Shown here in pieces: positions 25,883 to 35,106 of a stretch of 64,000 nt of DNA. The notes beneath the pieces were generated by a model. The model worked only from the letters and a program-made list of their open reading frames with translations, made no database searches and had not been told where the DNA came from. Within the stretch, counting starts at the first letter, position 1, and the number at the start of each line of letters is the position of its first letter. The position numbers and the translations under genes were made by a program. This DNA comes from Halorussus rarus. Lineage in GTDB: Archaea; Halobacteriota; Halobacteria; Halobacteriales; Haladaptataceae. The DNA lies in the NCBI RefSeq assembly GCF_003369835.1, contig NZ_QPMJ01000001.1:1015589-1079588 (forward strand), read 5' to 3'.

Positions 25883-28153
25883 TCAGAGTTCTTGCTGGAG
25901 GATTACATGGATACGGTCTAGTACCGGGTTGCAGTTGCTGTTATTTCGTGCTGTTTGCCGCAATTCGTCGAACAACTCAGCCAGCGTATTCACGGTCTCA
26001 TCCCTCATCTCTGGTGGATTAATCACTGGAACCTGTTCCAATTGGTTCGGTTCGATTTTATCGAGGCCGCCATCCCGCGTTTGCTTGTACTTACGAACAA
26101 CCTCGTCGAAGATGTCGCTATTGAGGTACGCTAGTAACGCTTTCAGTTCGGTCTCTGAAAGCGTGATGTCGTAGAAGCCGTAGCAAGCGTTTGTATTCCG
26201 CACATCTGTTTCGTTCAAGATGAACCTGAACTGATCTCGGCTCGCATTTTGAACGAGGACGCGAGTTGGATCTTTTCGTCGAGGACGGTACCAGTACGGA
26301 CGGTTCGAGAACGTGCTCGTGTCATTAAGCCCATATTCAATTACACCGTCTCGAAGGTACTCTCGCACGGCCGAGTACCCGTTCTCGATATCGGATCGCT
26401 CGGGCGCTTCTCTATTTGCCCCCTTCGAGAACTGGTGTTTGAAGTCCGCGATCGTATTCGGGACTCGGGGTATTTGATCAGGATCCAGAAGCCAGACGTC
26501 TTTCCCGTTCGCGCGTGCTTCTTGCCAGTTGAACTCTTGGTAGTCGTATCCGTCTATCTGACTCGGCTTACGGACGATCCGTGACAGGTGGCGTTCGTCA
26601 AGGTCGTTCTCCTCAACCTCCTGTTTTGACAAGCAGAAGAGATTGACTTCGCCTGTGGTTGGACCACGGTGGATGGTGAGGAACTTCCCAAGTTGTGGGA
26701 GGTGGCTCGTGTCGATCTCGACGGGGTCGAACAGTACCTGCCAGTTCTTCTTGGGGCGAAGGTCCGTCTGTGGAACACGATTGATGAAGCCCCAGTCAGT
26801 TGAACCCGGCTCACCGTTTTCGACTGCCTCACGGATCATCTTCGACTCGACTTTCTCGTCGACACGAATGAAGTGCGTCTCGCCAGCTGTCTCACCCTCG
26901 GGTTTCGCTTCTAAGAACGTGAGCAGAGCAGTCGTGTCGGCATTGTCGAAGACACAGTAGCTCTCCGGGTTGAATTGTACGAACGCTTTGATTGTGTAGT
27001 TGTCGAGGAGGAACTGCTTTAGCGACTCCCCGTATCGATTGCTGAGGAAGCTTTGCGGGGTGATGAAGGCTGCACGATCACCTGGCGACAGGAAGGCACG
27101 TGAATGGTAAATAAAGTAGGCATGGAGGGGTGATCGAGCGCTTATTTCGATCCCTGTAGCCTCCTCCAGTTGCGTGTTAGTCCGTTCTTTGTACCAGTCC
27201 TGGAGTGCATCCCCCTTCGTGTACGGCGGGTTACAGACGATTGCATCAACATCCTGTTGTAGATCCGCAGGTCGGAGATTGAGAAAATCAGTTTCATTCA
27301 ACTCATGCGGTTGCCCGGACAAGGTCAGCGCAGTGCTTCCCATGAGGAGTGCGAGTTGGCTCCGGTCGATCCCGTTAATGCGCGCTGGATCGGTACTCAG
27401 ACGCCAGTCCGGGTGAAATGGACTAGACAGGACGCCGGCTCCCATCCCAGGATCCATGACGGTATCATCGCTTTCCCCTGCCCATGACTGCATTAACTGA
27501 CCAATGTCAGGTGGTGTCCTGAACTGGCTGAGCACCTGTCGGCATTCCTTCGGAGTTACTGCCTCGTAGAGTCGTCCGATGTCTTCCGCGGGTTGCGTGG
27601 ACGCAAGCAACCGATCTCGATTCTCGTCGATGACCTCCATCTCCGATTCATCGACATGGAGAAGGAAATAATCCAACACGCACTCTCCGAAACCTGGATT
27701 CGCCCCAACCTCTGCAACACTTTGAATTATCTCCCAAGTATCGGCAGGGAACTCCGGCAACTCACCACGTCGATGATGCCACTCATACACGGTGGCCTTT
27801 AGCAACCGGGTCAAGACGGCCTGGCGGGCGACGAGGCGTCTCCTAGCACTGGTAGTCGCATCATTCAACCCATGAGACAGACACCATGTATCGACTCGCC
27901 CGTGGAGTGAGTCTGGGATCTCAGCGAAGGCTGGTGCGAGTCGATCAGCTACCGTTGTGATGATCTCGGCGAGGCGGTCGGTGTCAACTGACCGGCTGAA
28001 CTCGGGTATCCCGTGATCCTTATCTACCCACTGATGATCAGGCGCAGCAGGAGTTATCGGTGATATATCTGCCATTTCCGCCTTACTCAGGGCCAATTCC
28101 AGATCTACTGGAGTGTCTGTACGGCAGCGTCGAAGGTTCGTTTCATCTAACAT
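25883..28153 (-). CDS. N6-adenine DNA methyltransferase (restriction-modification type)
   Basis: A 756-residue protein. A helical N-terminal part (1-220) precedes an AdoMet methyltransferase core: motif I VMDPGMGAGVLSS (about residues 232-244), motif IV AIVCNPPYTKGDA (about 302-314, the NPPY catalytic loop of N6-adenine or N4-cytosine enzymes), then the RAAFITPQSFLSNRYG segment common to type I and IIG M subunits. The C-terminal third (LTIHRGPTTGEVNLF onward) looks like a TaqI-like target-recognition domain. I see no nuclease motif in it, and no adjacent cognate endonuclease, so it is either solitary or works with a nuclease elsewhere in the island. The sense strand has lower GC than the chromosome. 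Confidence 0.85.
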   Translation of the reverse strand: MLDETNLRRCRTDTPVDLELALSKAEMADISPITPAAPDHQWVDKDHGIPEFSRSVDTDRLAEIITTVADRLAPAFAEIPDSLHGRVDTWCLSHGLNDATTSARRRLVARQAVLTRLLKATVYEWHHRRGELPEFPADTWEIIQSVAEVGANPGFGECVLDYFLLHVDESEMEVIDENRDRLLASTQPAEDIGRLYEAVTPKECRQVLSQFRTPPDIGQLMQSWAGESDDTVMDPGMGAGVLSSPFHPDWRLSTDPARINGIDRSQLALLMGSTALTLSGQPHELNETDFLNLRPADLQQDVDAIVCNPPYTKGDALQDWYKERTNTQLEEATGIEISARSPLHAYFIYHSRAFLSPGDRAAFITPQSFLSNRYGESLKQFLLDNYTIKAFVQFNPESYCVFDNADTTALLTFLEAKPEGETAGETHFIRVDEKVESKMIREAVENGEPGSTDWGFINRVPQTDLRPKKNWQVLFDPVEIDTSHLPQLGKFLTIHRGPTTGEVNLFCLSKQEVEENDLDERHLSRIVRKPSQIDGYDYQEFNWQEARANGKDVWLLDPDQIPRVPNTIADFKHQFSKGANREAPERSDIENGYSAVREYLRDGVIEYGLNDTSTFSNRPYWYRPRRKDPTRVLVQNASRDQFRFILNETDVRNTNACYGFYDITLSETELKALLAYLNSDIFDEVVRKYKQTRDGGLDKIEPNQLEQVPVINPPEMRDETVNTLAELFDELRQTARNNSNCNPVLDRIHVILQQEL

Positions 28154-28692
28154 CGGGGTAGCCTGCCATCATGAATCTGGCAGTTATAAACCCTCGCCCC
28201 CTGAGTCCGAGATTCTAACGCTACAGGCCGTTAGAAGCCAAATTCGGACTCACAGCGTGGACACCCAACTGACAGCACGACCATATCGCCAATAAGGGCA
28301 ATTGAGTACCCCGATTGCCAAGAGTCAGCGGCGAATCAATGGTGAACCACCGCGCGCGCAGGCCGATATGGAAGGGAGTTCATCAATGAATTTTTTGTAA
28401 TCCCAGTATAGCGCGAAGGCTTTCCAAAGACACGACAGAGGCAAGCCGAGAACCGCTCCTGAGATAGTTAGCCGGCCAGTCAAAGAATTTCCCATAGATT
28501 GGTGTCGGAGTACCCAATCGTCATTCGGTGCCAACCCAACGAGATTGATTTCCTCTTCCCCGTGCCCCCAGCGGCCGACTTCCGAGTACGGATCGATCAT
28601 GCCAAATCGAATCCCTCGCAGGCGGCTTCTTGTCACACATCCCCCGAACGTGGTTACAACGTGCGTCGAGAGACTTCGCGTGGTGTCAATAT
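28154..28692. other. Intergenic region between methyltransferase and AddA-like gene
   Basis: About 540 bases with no gene I can support. A minus-strand frame gives 91 residues from 28600 to 28325 (starting MIDPYSEVGRWG) with a hydrophobic segment, but it has no family resemblance and unremarkable codon use. The region is AT-richer than its neighbours and would contain the promoter for the methyltransferase (near 28154) and the end of the Argonaute operon transcript. Confidence 0.4.
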
Positions 28693-31600
28693 TTACTCCT
28701 CGAACCCTGGGCCAACGGTAAACGAGTCTGGTGCGCAGGGCAGTTGGTTGTGTTGACACCATTGACAGTGCTCGCCCGCAGTGTACCGACTGAACGAGAA
28801 CTCAGCAATGCGGTTCATCGACGTCGTCACGTCATCTCTGACTGCTTCCAGGTCACTATCGCTGAATGTTCGGGATTCAACTTTTGGACCGATGTCTCCG
28901 ACATAGGCGTATCCCGCACGTGCTACAGGTCTATCGTACAGGTCGCGGCACGCTAACAGGTAGATTGGGAGTTGTTTGTCGTCCTGTAGGTCGCGGTGGC
29001 GTTCGGTCGCCTTGTAGTCGATGACGACCAGTTCGTCGTCAGGCGTCCGGTAGATGGCGTCAATGTAGCCGACGAGTTCGTGCCCATCGATATCGAGTTC
29101 GAATTCTCGCTCCGCGTCGATGATCTCGTAACTGTGGAGATCTAACTCGAAGTACCGGTCGATGCATTGTTTTGCCGCCGGGAGCGCGTCCTCAGAGCGG
29201 CGCTGGCTGGCGAGTCGCTCGCAGATCTCGTACCACTCTTCACGGCGTTTCACATCTTGATTCGCAGCTTGCTCGGCGGTGTCGTGGAACAACAACCCGA
29301 TTGTACGTTGCGACACGCCACCACCGGCGTCGCTTGTGGTCTCTTGGTAATCGGGGAACGCGTTGATCACGTACTCCAAGTAGTGACTCCGCGGGCAGTC
29401 CTCGTAGGCCGCCAGTGACGTGTAGCTGTGAGAGAGCGAGGGCGACGGTGTCGACGGGCCAGTCAGCGACGTAACTTGGAGGGCCTCCCGCTCAGTTACT
29501 GGTGAGAGATTCCCGTCGAGGGTGGCCGTTGCAAGGTTTAGCACGCGGTCACGTGCAATCTCAACGGCGAGCTCCTCCCCACCGTGCCTGACGGTCCCGC
29601 CGATATTTCCGACAGTCTCGCTGGCCAGCGTGTTCGTCCAGTCTACTGCGTCGTCCGGGAGACACTCTTGAACATCAGTCCAGAGCGGAAGATGCCCTCG
29701 CTCTGGCTGCCATGGGATTCGAGGTGGGAGAATCTCGCCGACCACTTCCGAAACCGAATCCTCGTCCGCAGCATCGTCGCCTTCCTCGCGGCCACCCTGC
29801 AGGACGAGGATGTCCTCGGCACGCGTGATTCCGACGTGGAACACGCGGCGTGTCTCACGGGCATCACGCTCGACGAAGTCCTGCGCGAACGCTGCTTCCG
29901 CGCCATCCGAGAGGCTGGTTTCGAGCGCGTCGTACGTACGTGAGCTCGGGGCCCATTCATCAGCCGTGACTTGTGGGATGAGGACGACCGGGAAGTCCAG
30001 GCCCTTGCTTTTGTGGATGGTCATCACGTTAACGGCGTCGTCGGCGACGTCCGGCTGACTTGTGGGTGTGGTGCCACTCTCGTCGAACAGGGAGTCGTAG
30101 TGTTCGAGCGAGTCGATGAACTCCGGCGTGAGCGGTGGTTGGACAGCACTGTCTCCGTACTGTTCGATGACGTCCTCCAGTTGGGCGAGATCCCGGCGCT
30201 CTTGCTCGCTGAGATACCACTCGATGTTCGTGCGGTCCGTGAGCTCGCGGTACAGGTGGCTGAGCGACGCCGAATCACGGATATCGAGTAGTTCCGTGAC
30301 GTGCTCGCGGGCTTCTGCGACGCGGTCAGGCTCCTCAAACTCGTCGAGCGGCGTCTCCTGAAGCGCATCCACGAGCGGGTCGTCGCCCGCGTTGAGCGTG
30401 CGGAGGTCGGCGTCGCACAGACGGTACCGCATTAGGAGGATGCGATTCCAACTTACCTCGTCTTCGGGGCGTGCGAGCGCCTTCAGGTAGGCAGTGACGG
30501 TTCCGACGCCGACTGATTCCGTGGCCAGATCGCCAGCAACCTGGTACGGGATGCCAGCATCTTCGAACTCGTCGATGACAGGCGTCGCGTGGGCGTGCTT
30601 CCGAACGAGTAACGCGATGTCGCCTGGGTCGTACGCCTCGTCGAGGTTTTCTGCTGCGCCGCTCACCAGATTCTGGACGACGGTGCGAAGCTGGGTCGCA
30701 CCATCCGCATCGTCCTCGTCCGGCAGTTCGACGGTTGCGACGGTGTCGCCGTCATACGCAGGTTCGTCGACGCGTTTCAGTGTCTTGTGTCGTTCGCGGT
30801 GATCGAGCTTCTGAATCGCTTCGTTCGCCAGGTTGAGGATCGGCTGTCGGGACCGAAAGTTTTCTTCTAACGGTTCATCTTCGAGTGTGGCGAACGCGCG
30901 GTCGAGTTCGTCAGTGATGTTGGCGACGTTCGCGCCACGCCACTCGTAGATCGCCTGATCGTCGTCACCAACAACAAACAGGTTCTCGTCGGTGACCAGC
31001 GACGTTACGAGATCGAACTGAAGCCGGTCGGTGTCCTGGAACTCGTCACAGAACACGTAGTCCCACCGATCGGCGATTTCCTCACCAACCGGCGAGTCCA
31101 TCAGCGCAGCCGTCTTGACTACCAGGCCGTCGAAGTCAATGAGATTGCGCTCGTCCAGTTCTCGCTCGTACGCAACGTACCCTGCGGTGAGATCTCGGGC
31201 AGCAAGACAGTCGGAAACGAACGAGTCGAGGTGGTCCGTGAGTTCAAGATCCAAATCGTCCGGGATCCCTTTCGGAGCACCGCTTGCGTACCCTCCAAAC
31301 AGGTACTTCGGGAGTTTGTACGCGTTGTCTGGCAGATCACGCTCGCCATTCTGGTGGGCCTCGAACGCGGTTTCAAGCGCATCACACAGATCGACCAGCC
31401 GGTCGAGGAAATCCCGAGCACTGGCTTCGATCCCCTCCGTTCCCAATGCATCGCGTTCCGCGGCGAGCTCATCGCGCACATCGGGGAGTGAGTCCAGCAC
31501 GCTCGACACGGACCGGCCGCCGAGATTATCGCTGGCAATCGTTTCGATGCGTTCCGGCAGGTCGGCGAGATCGTAGACGCGGTCGGCGGGCCCGAGGAAC

Positions 31601-32145
31601 GCGTCGATGTCGTCTGGCGAGATGCCGCTGCGCTTCATCGACCCGATAAAGCTGAGCAGCTTCGATGCAGCTCCGGACGCGTACCCGTCGCTGCCGTACA
31701 CGTTGGGTTTGACCGACCGGTACTCGATGTCGTCCAGAACATCCAGCACGATAGCGTACTTCTCGGCGTCCGTGGCGACCTCGAAGTCCGGGGCGATCCC
31801 GGCTTCGTAGGCGTAGTCAGTGAGGATCTCGTTACAGATCGAGTGGTACGTGTACGCGTCGATGTCGTACCCCGCTGTCCCGAGTTTCGCGTTAAGCTTC
31901 TCCCGCATCGAGTCCGCCGCGTTGTTCGTGAACGTCAACGCGAGAATCCGGTCCGGCGAGACGTCTTCCTCGTCGATGAGGTGCTCGATCTTCCGCACCA
32001 TCGTGAACGTCTTTCCCGTTCCTGCTCCTGCGAGCACACGCATCGGGTACGCATCGGAGTTGATGATTGTCCGCTGTTGAGGCTCTGGGGACACGTCTTC
32101 TTCCGGCACCGGGAACCAAGACGGGTACTCGGACTCGTCGCTCAT
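28693..32145 (-). CDS. AddA/UvrD-like helicase fused to Fe-S PD-(D/E)XK nuclease
   Basis: A 1,150-residue SF1A helicase-nuclease, the last gene of the Argonaute operon. Helicase motifs are in order: motif I VLAGAGTGKTFTM (about residues 38-50), motif II FCDEFQDTDRLQ (about 363-374), motif III VGDDDQAIYEWRGA, motif V-like VMTIHKSKGLDFPV and motif VI VGITRAEDILV. The last 250 residues form a RecB-family nuclease (GYIDAIY, VVIDYKATE) with a [4Fe-4S] staple: Cys in YEDCPRSHY, and CQWCQHNQLPC with cysteines at 1127, 1130 and 1137. This is the architecture of AddA with an AddB-type iron-staple nuclease. It would unwind and cut DNA from ends. The start overlaps the stop of the preceding nuclease gene by four bases. 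Confidence 0.9.
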   Translation of the reverse strand: MSDESEYPSWFPVPEEDVSPEPQQRTIINSDAYPMRVLAGAGTGKTFTMVRKIEHLIDEEDVSPDRILALTFTNNAADSMREKLNAKLGTAGYDIDAYTYHSICNEILTDYAYEAGIAPDFEVATDAEKYAIVLDVLDDIEYRSVKPNVYGSDGYASGAASKLLSFIGSMKRSGISPDDIDAFLGPADRVYDLADLPERIETIASDNLGGRSVSSVLDSLPDVRDELAAERDALGTEGIEASARDFLDRLVDLCDALETAFEAHQNGERDLPDNAYKLPKYLFGGYASGAPKGIPDDLDLELTDHLDSFVSDCLAARDLTAGYVAYERELDERNLIDFDGLVVKTAALMDSPVGEEIADRWDYVFCDEFQDTDRLQFDLVTSLVTDENLFVVGDDDQAIYEWRGANVANITDELDRAFATLEDEPLEENFRSRQPILNLANEAIQKLDHRERHKTLKRVDEPAYDGDTVATVELPDEDDADGATQLRTVVQNLVSGAAENLDEAYDPGDIALLVRKHAHATPVIDEFEDAGIPYQVAGDLATESVGVGTVTAYLKALARPEDEVSWNRILLMRYRLCDADLRTLNAGDDPLVDALQETPLDEFEEPDRVAEAREHVTELLDIRDSASLSHLYRELTDRTNIEWYLSEQERRDLAQLEDVIEQYGDSAVQPPLTPEFIDSLEHYDSLFDESGTTPTSQPDVADDAVNVMTIHKSKGLDFPVVLIPQVTADEWAPSSRTYDALETSLSDGAEAAFAQDFVERDARETRRVFHVGITRAEDILVLQGGREEGDDAADEDSVSEVVGEILPPRIPWQPERGHLPLWTDVQECLPDDAVDWTNTLASETVGNIGGTVRHGGEELAVEIARDRVLNLATATLDGNLSPVTEREALQVTSLTGPSTPSPSLSHSYTSLAAYEDCPRSHYLEYVINAFPDYQETTSDAGGGVSQRTIGLLFHDTAEQAANQDVKRREEWYEICERLASQRRSEDALPAAKQCIDRYFELDLHSYEIIDAEREFELDIDGHELVGYIDAIYRTPDDELVVIDYKATERHRDLQDDKQLPIYLLACRDLYDRPVARAGYAYVGDIGPKVESRTFSDSDLEAVRDDVTTSMNRIAEFSFSRYTAGEHCQWCQHNQLPCAPDSFTVGPGFEE

Positions 32146-33044
32146 CGTTGCACCTCCGTGGACAGTCGGTCAGTACACATCTCTCGGTAGTCGCAGTCCG
32201 GGCACGCCTCCTCAGTAATAAGGTCGAGCGGTTCCGGCTTGTACGTCTCACCCGTGATACCATCGTGGGCCTCCCGGATGAGCGCCCAAATCGTGTCGTA
32301 GTGGTTCTCGTAGATTTCCGTAGTTTCCCGAGGCCAGCCACGCGCGGACACGTCGTATCCGCTCGGGGTGCTCTCGAACGACGTGCTGTTGAGGATCCCG
32401 TAAAAACTGAACCGAACCTCCATCCCGTCCTCGTAGAACGGTTCGTTCTTCACGCCTTCGACGTATGTCGCCGTCTGGAACGCGTTCCGGACCCGCTTCG
32501 GTTCGTGGGCCTCTCCGTCGAAATGGTCGCCAAGGTACTCGGCCGTCCCCGACGAAAGAACCCCGTCCGTGTTCCGCTTGTAGTCGAAAATATGCAGCCC
32601 GTCATCAGTCCGGACGACGTTGTCAGCTTTCCCGTGGAGTTCTCGACCATTCACTTCGCAGTCCACCCAACATTCCGTGGCGACCGAGTAGCGAGCATGC
32701 TCGATCCCGTCACCGCCGTCCGGATCGAAGAACGACGCGATAGCAGCGCGGTTCTCAGCTCGCTGGTACTCCTGATGCGCAGCAGATTCGTAGTCATCCG
32801 GGGTACTGTGTTCGTCCCACTTCGCATCGAAGACCTGCATCGCCCGGTTGTGTATCGTCTCCGGGTCGTCATCGCGGTCAGTCGCATCACACACGTCCTC
32901 GATAGTCTCGTGGTAGATCGTTCCTTGGTTGAGATACAGTTCTGTACGGTCCGGCGCGTTCACGTCTTGCGCGTAGCGGTAGTCGTACAACCGCGGACAC
33001 GTCGCGTAATTCGCTAACCGCGACGGGGAGAGCGACGAACTCAT
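32142..33044 (-). CDS. Cas4/AddB-type Fe-S PD-(D/E)XK nuclease
   Basis: A 300-residue nuclease that corresponds to the separate C-terminal nuclease domain of AddB, or to a long Cas4. The start LSPSRLANYATCPRLYDYRY carries the first staple Cys (residue 16), and the end has ACPDCDYREMC with Cys281, 284 and 290. The active site reads GTIYHE (His45), HGKADNVV (Asp141) and HIFDYKRN (Asp154, Lys156). All expected residues are present, so an active Mn/Mg-dependent DNA nuclease or 5'-end processor is predicted. It overlaps both neighbours by four bases (ATGA), so it is translationally coupled between the AddB-like helicase part and AddA-like protein, suggesting one complex. Confidence 0.88.
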   Translation of the reverse strand: MSSSLSPSRLANYATCPRLYDYRYAQDVNAPDRTELYLNQGTIYHETIEDVCDATDRDDDPETIHNRAMQVFDAKWDEHSTPDDYESAAHQEYQRAENRAAIASFFDPDGGDGIEHARYSVATECWVDCEVNGRELHGKADNVVRTDDGLHIFDYKRNTDGVLSSGTAEYLGDHFDGEAHEPKRVRNAFQTATYVEGVKNEPFYEDGMEVRFSFYGILNSTSFESTPSGYDVSARGWPRETTEIYENHYDTIWALIREAHDGITGETYKPEPLDLITEEACPDCDYREMCTDRLSTEVQR

Positions 33045-35101
33045 CGCCGCACCTCCCCGTTAGCGAATTCGACACGTGCACGCAACGCTTCTCGGAGCTC
33101 GTCTCCTCGGGAGCCGCTTTGTTCGAGCAGGTCCTGAATCTCACCGAGTTCCGCTTCGACCCCGTCAAGCGATACCGTCACGTCCTGACTGTTCGCGCGG
33201 CGCACCTCCGCTAACGCGTCATCAACCCGCGACAGCAGGAACTGCTCCGCCGCTTTCTCACTCGTAATGTGTGGCTCATCGGCCTCGGTCACCCACGGAA
33301 GCTCCGCATACGCCGCTGTGAGGAACCGCGACGCTTGCGTACGCTCTTCAAGGGCCGTGTCTTCGTACTCGTAGAGACAACAGTAGAGCCGCTCTGTCGC
33401 CGCGCCAGCACCGACAGCCAACCGTCGCCGTGCATGCTCCGTGTGGTAGTGGGCGAACGGTCGTCCTGACGCTGTCGACGTCGTCGGGAACGTCGCATCT
33501 ACATCTGCTCCATCGAGTTCCGTTACACCAGGGTAGTCCGGCATTGACGCGACTCGCTCGCTCGGGAACAACCGTGTCAGGAACGGGTCGCCTGGGTACT
33601 CACTGTCGACGAGATTTACGAGAAAGACCGCGCGGAAGGACTCGTTCTTGATCGCTTGCAAGTGATCGACGCGGACGCCGCCGTCGAGGTCCGTCGCGCT
33701 CGTCTGGTTCTGCTGCGGTGCGTACTCGTGAGCGCGTTCGAGCATCTCCTTGAACGACTCCCACGTCGCTTCCACGAACGCGGTCTCCTCAAGAAACTCG
33801 GCCATGCGGAACGCCCGTCGGACGTTCCCGAACTGCGCCCGCGCATTCAACGGGGCCGCTCGCTCCGCGATCCGCTCTTTCAACCCCGCGTCTGTCGCCC
33901 ACCAGCGGACCCCATCTTCGAGGCTGTCCATATCGCGGACGTGGTCTAAGCGCTCCGTATCGAGTTCCGGGCCGTGACCGGTTCCCTCATCCTCGTAGTC
34001 GGCAGCAAGATGTCGAACGGCAGCAAGGAGTTCCCGAATTGCAGGGTCGTCACCGAACCCAGTGACGGTCGTCGATTCAGTTGGAATCCCGGCGCGTTCG
34101 AGCGCTTCGATGGTATCCGTAACGGTACTCCCGCTTTGCTTCGTGGCGACAGCGATGTCGTCGTAATTACAGTCCAACTGTGCGACGAGGTCTTCGATCT
34201 CGTTGGCAATCTCGGCGAGTTGTTCGTCACTGGAGTCTGTAGCGAGGACGGACACCGACCCCGTTTCCGGGTCTGCCGGGGCCGTCTCGTCGGCGAAATA
34301 CGCTGCTGTGGCAGCTGGTCGCGTCGAGGGCGTTCTCGATGTCCCGCGGCGAGACTCGCTGAACGAGACGTAGTCCGTGACTGGCCCTGTCTCGACCCAC
34401 GTCCGGCGCACACTCGCGTTCTCTTCGGCGATACAGACGAGTTCACAGTCCCCTACGAGAGCGTCGAGATACGCGCGGTCGAGCGGGAAGAACTCCTCAA
34501 ACTCGACCGCGAGCACCGCGTCGAAATCAACGACGTCGCCGCGGGCATCCCCGGTGAGGACATCAAGCGCTTCCGAGATGAGTTGCCCGCGTTCCATGTG
34601 ACCGTGCTCGGCCAGCCACTCGTGGAACGCGTCAAGCGCGGCCGTGATGTCACGGAGTTCCGGGGTTTCGTCAGGCGTGACCGTCTGCCAGGAGATCGTG
34701 CCCATCACAGCGTCCACGTCCTCGATAAACGACGGCTGTTCAGACGCCCGTTGGAGGTACTCCGTTTCCCACTCGTAGTCTGCGAGGAATCGATGGAGGA
34801 GTTCTCGCCGTAGCGCGTCGGAGAGAATGACGCGGTCATCAGCCTGATTGAGGACATCGGTCGCGTGCACGACGAGCGACGTCACGTACGGCGTCGCCGC
34901 ACTCGGCAGTTCCGCACCTAACGTCTCCCGGAACGTGTCCGTACTCGTCGGCGCACCCGTGATGACGAGCACATCCTCAGAATCGTGCTCGTCGAGAAGC
35001 ATCCGGTATTCGTCCCGCGCTGTCCGTTCGACGTTTTCGCCCCCGAACGGTGCCGTGACTAACGTCCCGTCGAATCGCCGGTGAGATGAGTGGTCAGACA
35101 T
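33041..35101 (-). CDS. Inactivated UvrD-type helicase, AddB-like subunit
   Basis: A 686-residue protein resembling the helicase-like part of AddB/RecC. At the N-terminus, where an active SF1 helicase has the Walker A, the text is LVTAPFGGENVERTA with no GKT/S. Later parts match AddB-like folds: FDAVLAVEFEEFFPLDRAYLDAL (split here by length) and the C-terminal DHLQAIKNESF then VFLVNLVDSEYPGDPFLTR, which is the motif V/VI-like block. It lacks the C-terminal nuclease that AddB normally has; that activity is encoded by the next gene, overlapping by four bases. It probably serves as a scaffold and DNA-scanning subunit of an AddAB-like complex. Confidence 0.75.
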   Translation of the reverse strand: MSDHSSHRRFDGTLVTAPFGGENVERTARDEYRMLLDEHDSEDVLVITGAPTSTDTFRETLGAELPSAATPYVTSLVVHATDVLNQADDRVILSDALRRELLHRFLADYEWETEYLQRASEQPSFIEDVDAVMGTISWQTVTPDETPELRDITAALDAFHEWLAEHGHMERGQLISEALDVLTGDARGDVVDFDAVLAVEFEEFFPLDRAYLDALVGDCELVCIAEENASVRRTWVETGPVTDYVSFSESRRGTSRTPSTRPAATAAYFADETAPADPETGSVSVLATDSSDEQLAEIANEIEDLVAQLDCNYDDIAVATKQSGSTVTDTIEALERAGIPTESTTVTGFGDDPAIRELLAAVRHLAADYEDEGTGHGPELDTERLDHVRDMDSLEDGVRWWATDAGLKERIAERAAPLNARAQFGNVRRAFRMAEFLEETAFVEATWESFKEMLERAHEYAPQQNQTSATDLDGGVRVDHLQAIKNESFRAVFLVNLVDSEYPGDPFLTRLFPSERVASMPDYPGVTELDGADVDATFPTTSTASGRPFAHYHTEHARRRLAVGAGAATERLYCCLYEYEDTALEERTQASRFLTAAYAELPWVTEADEPHITSEKAAEQFLLSRVDDALAEVRRANSQDVTVSLDGVEAELGEIQDLLEQSGSRGDELREALRARVEFANGEVRR

Positions 35102-35106
35102 GGCGG

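Noticed and set aside
28325..28762. Minus-strand frame of 145 residues downstream of the AddA-like gene
   Set aside because: Overlaps the end of that gene and has no recognisable features; kept only as a note on the intergenic region.
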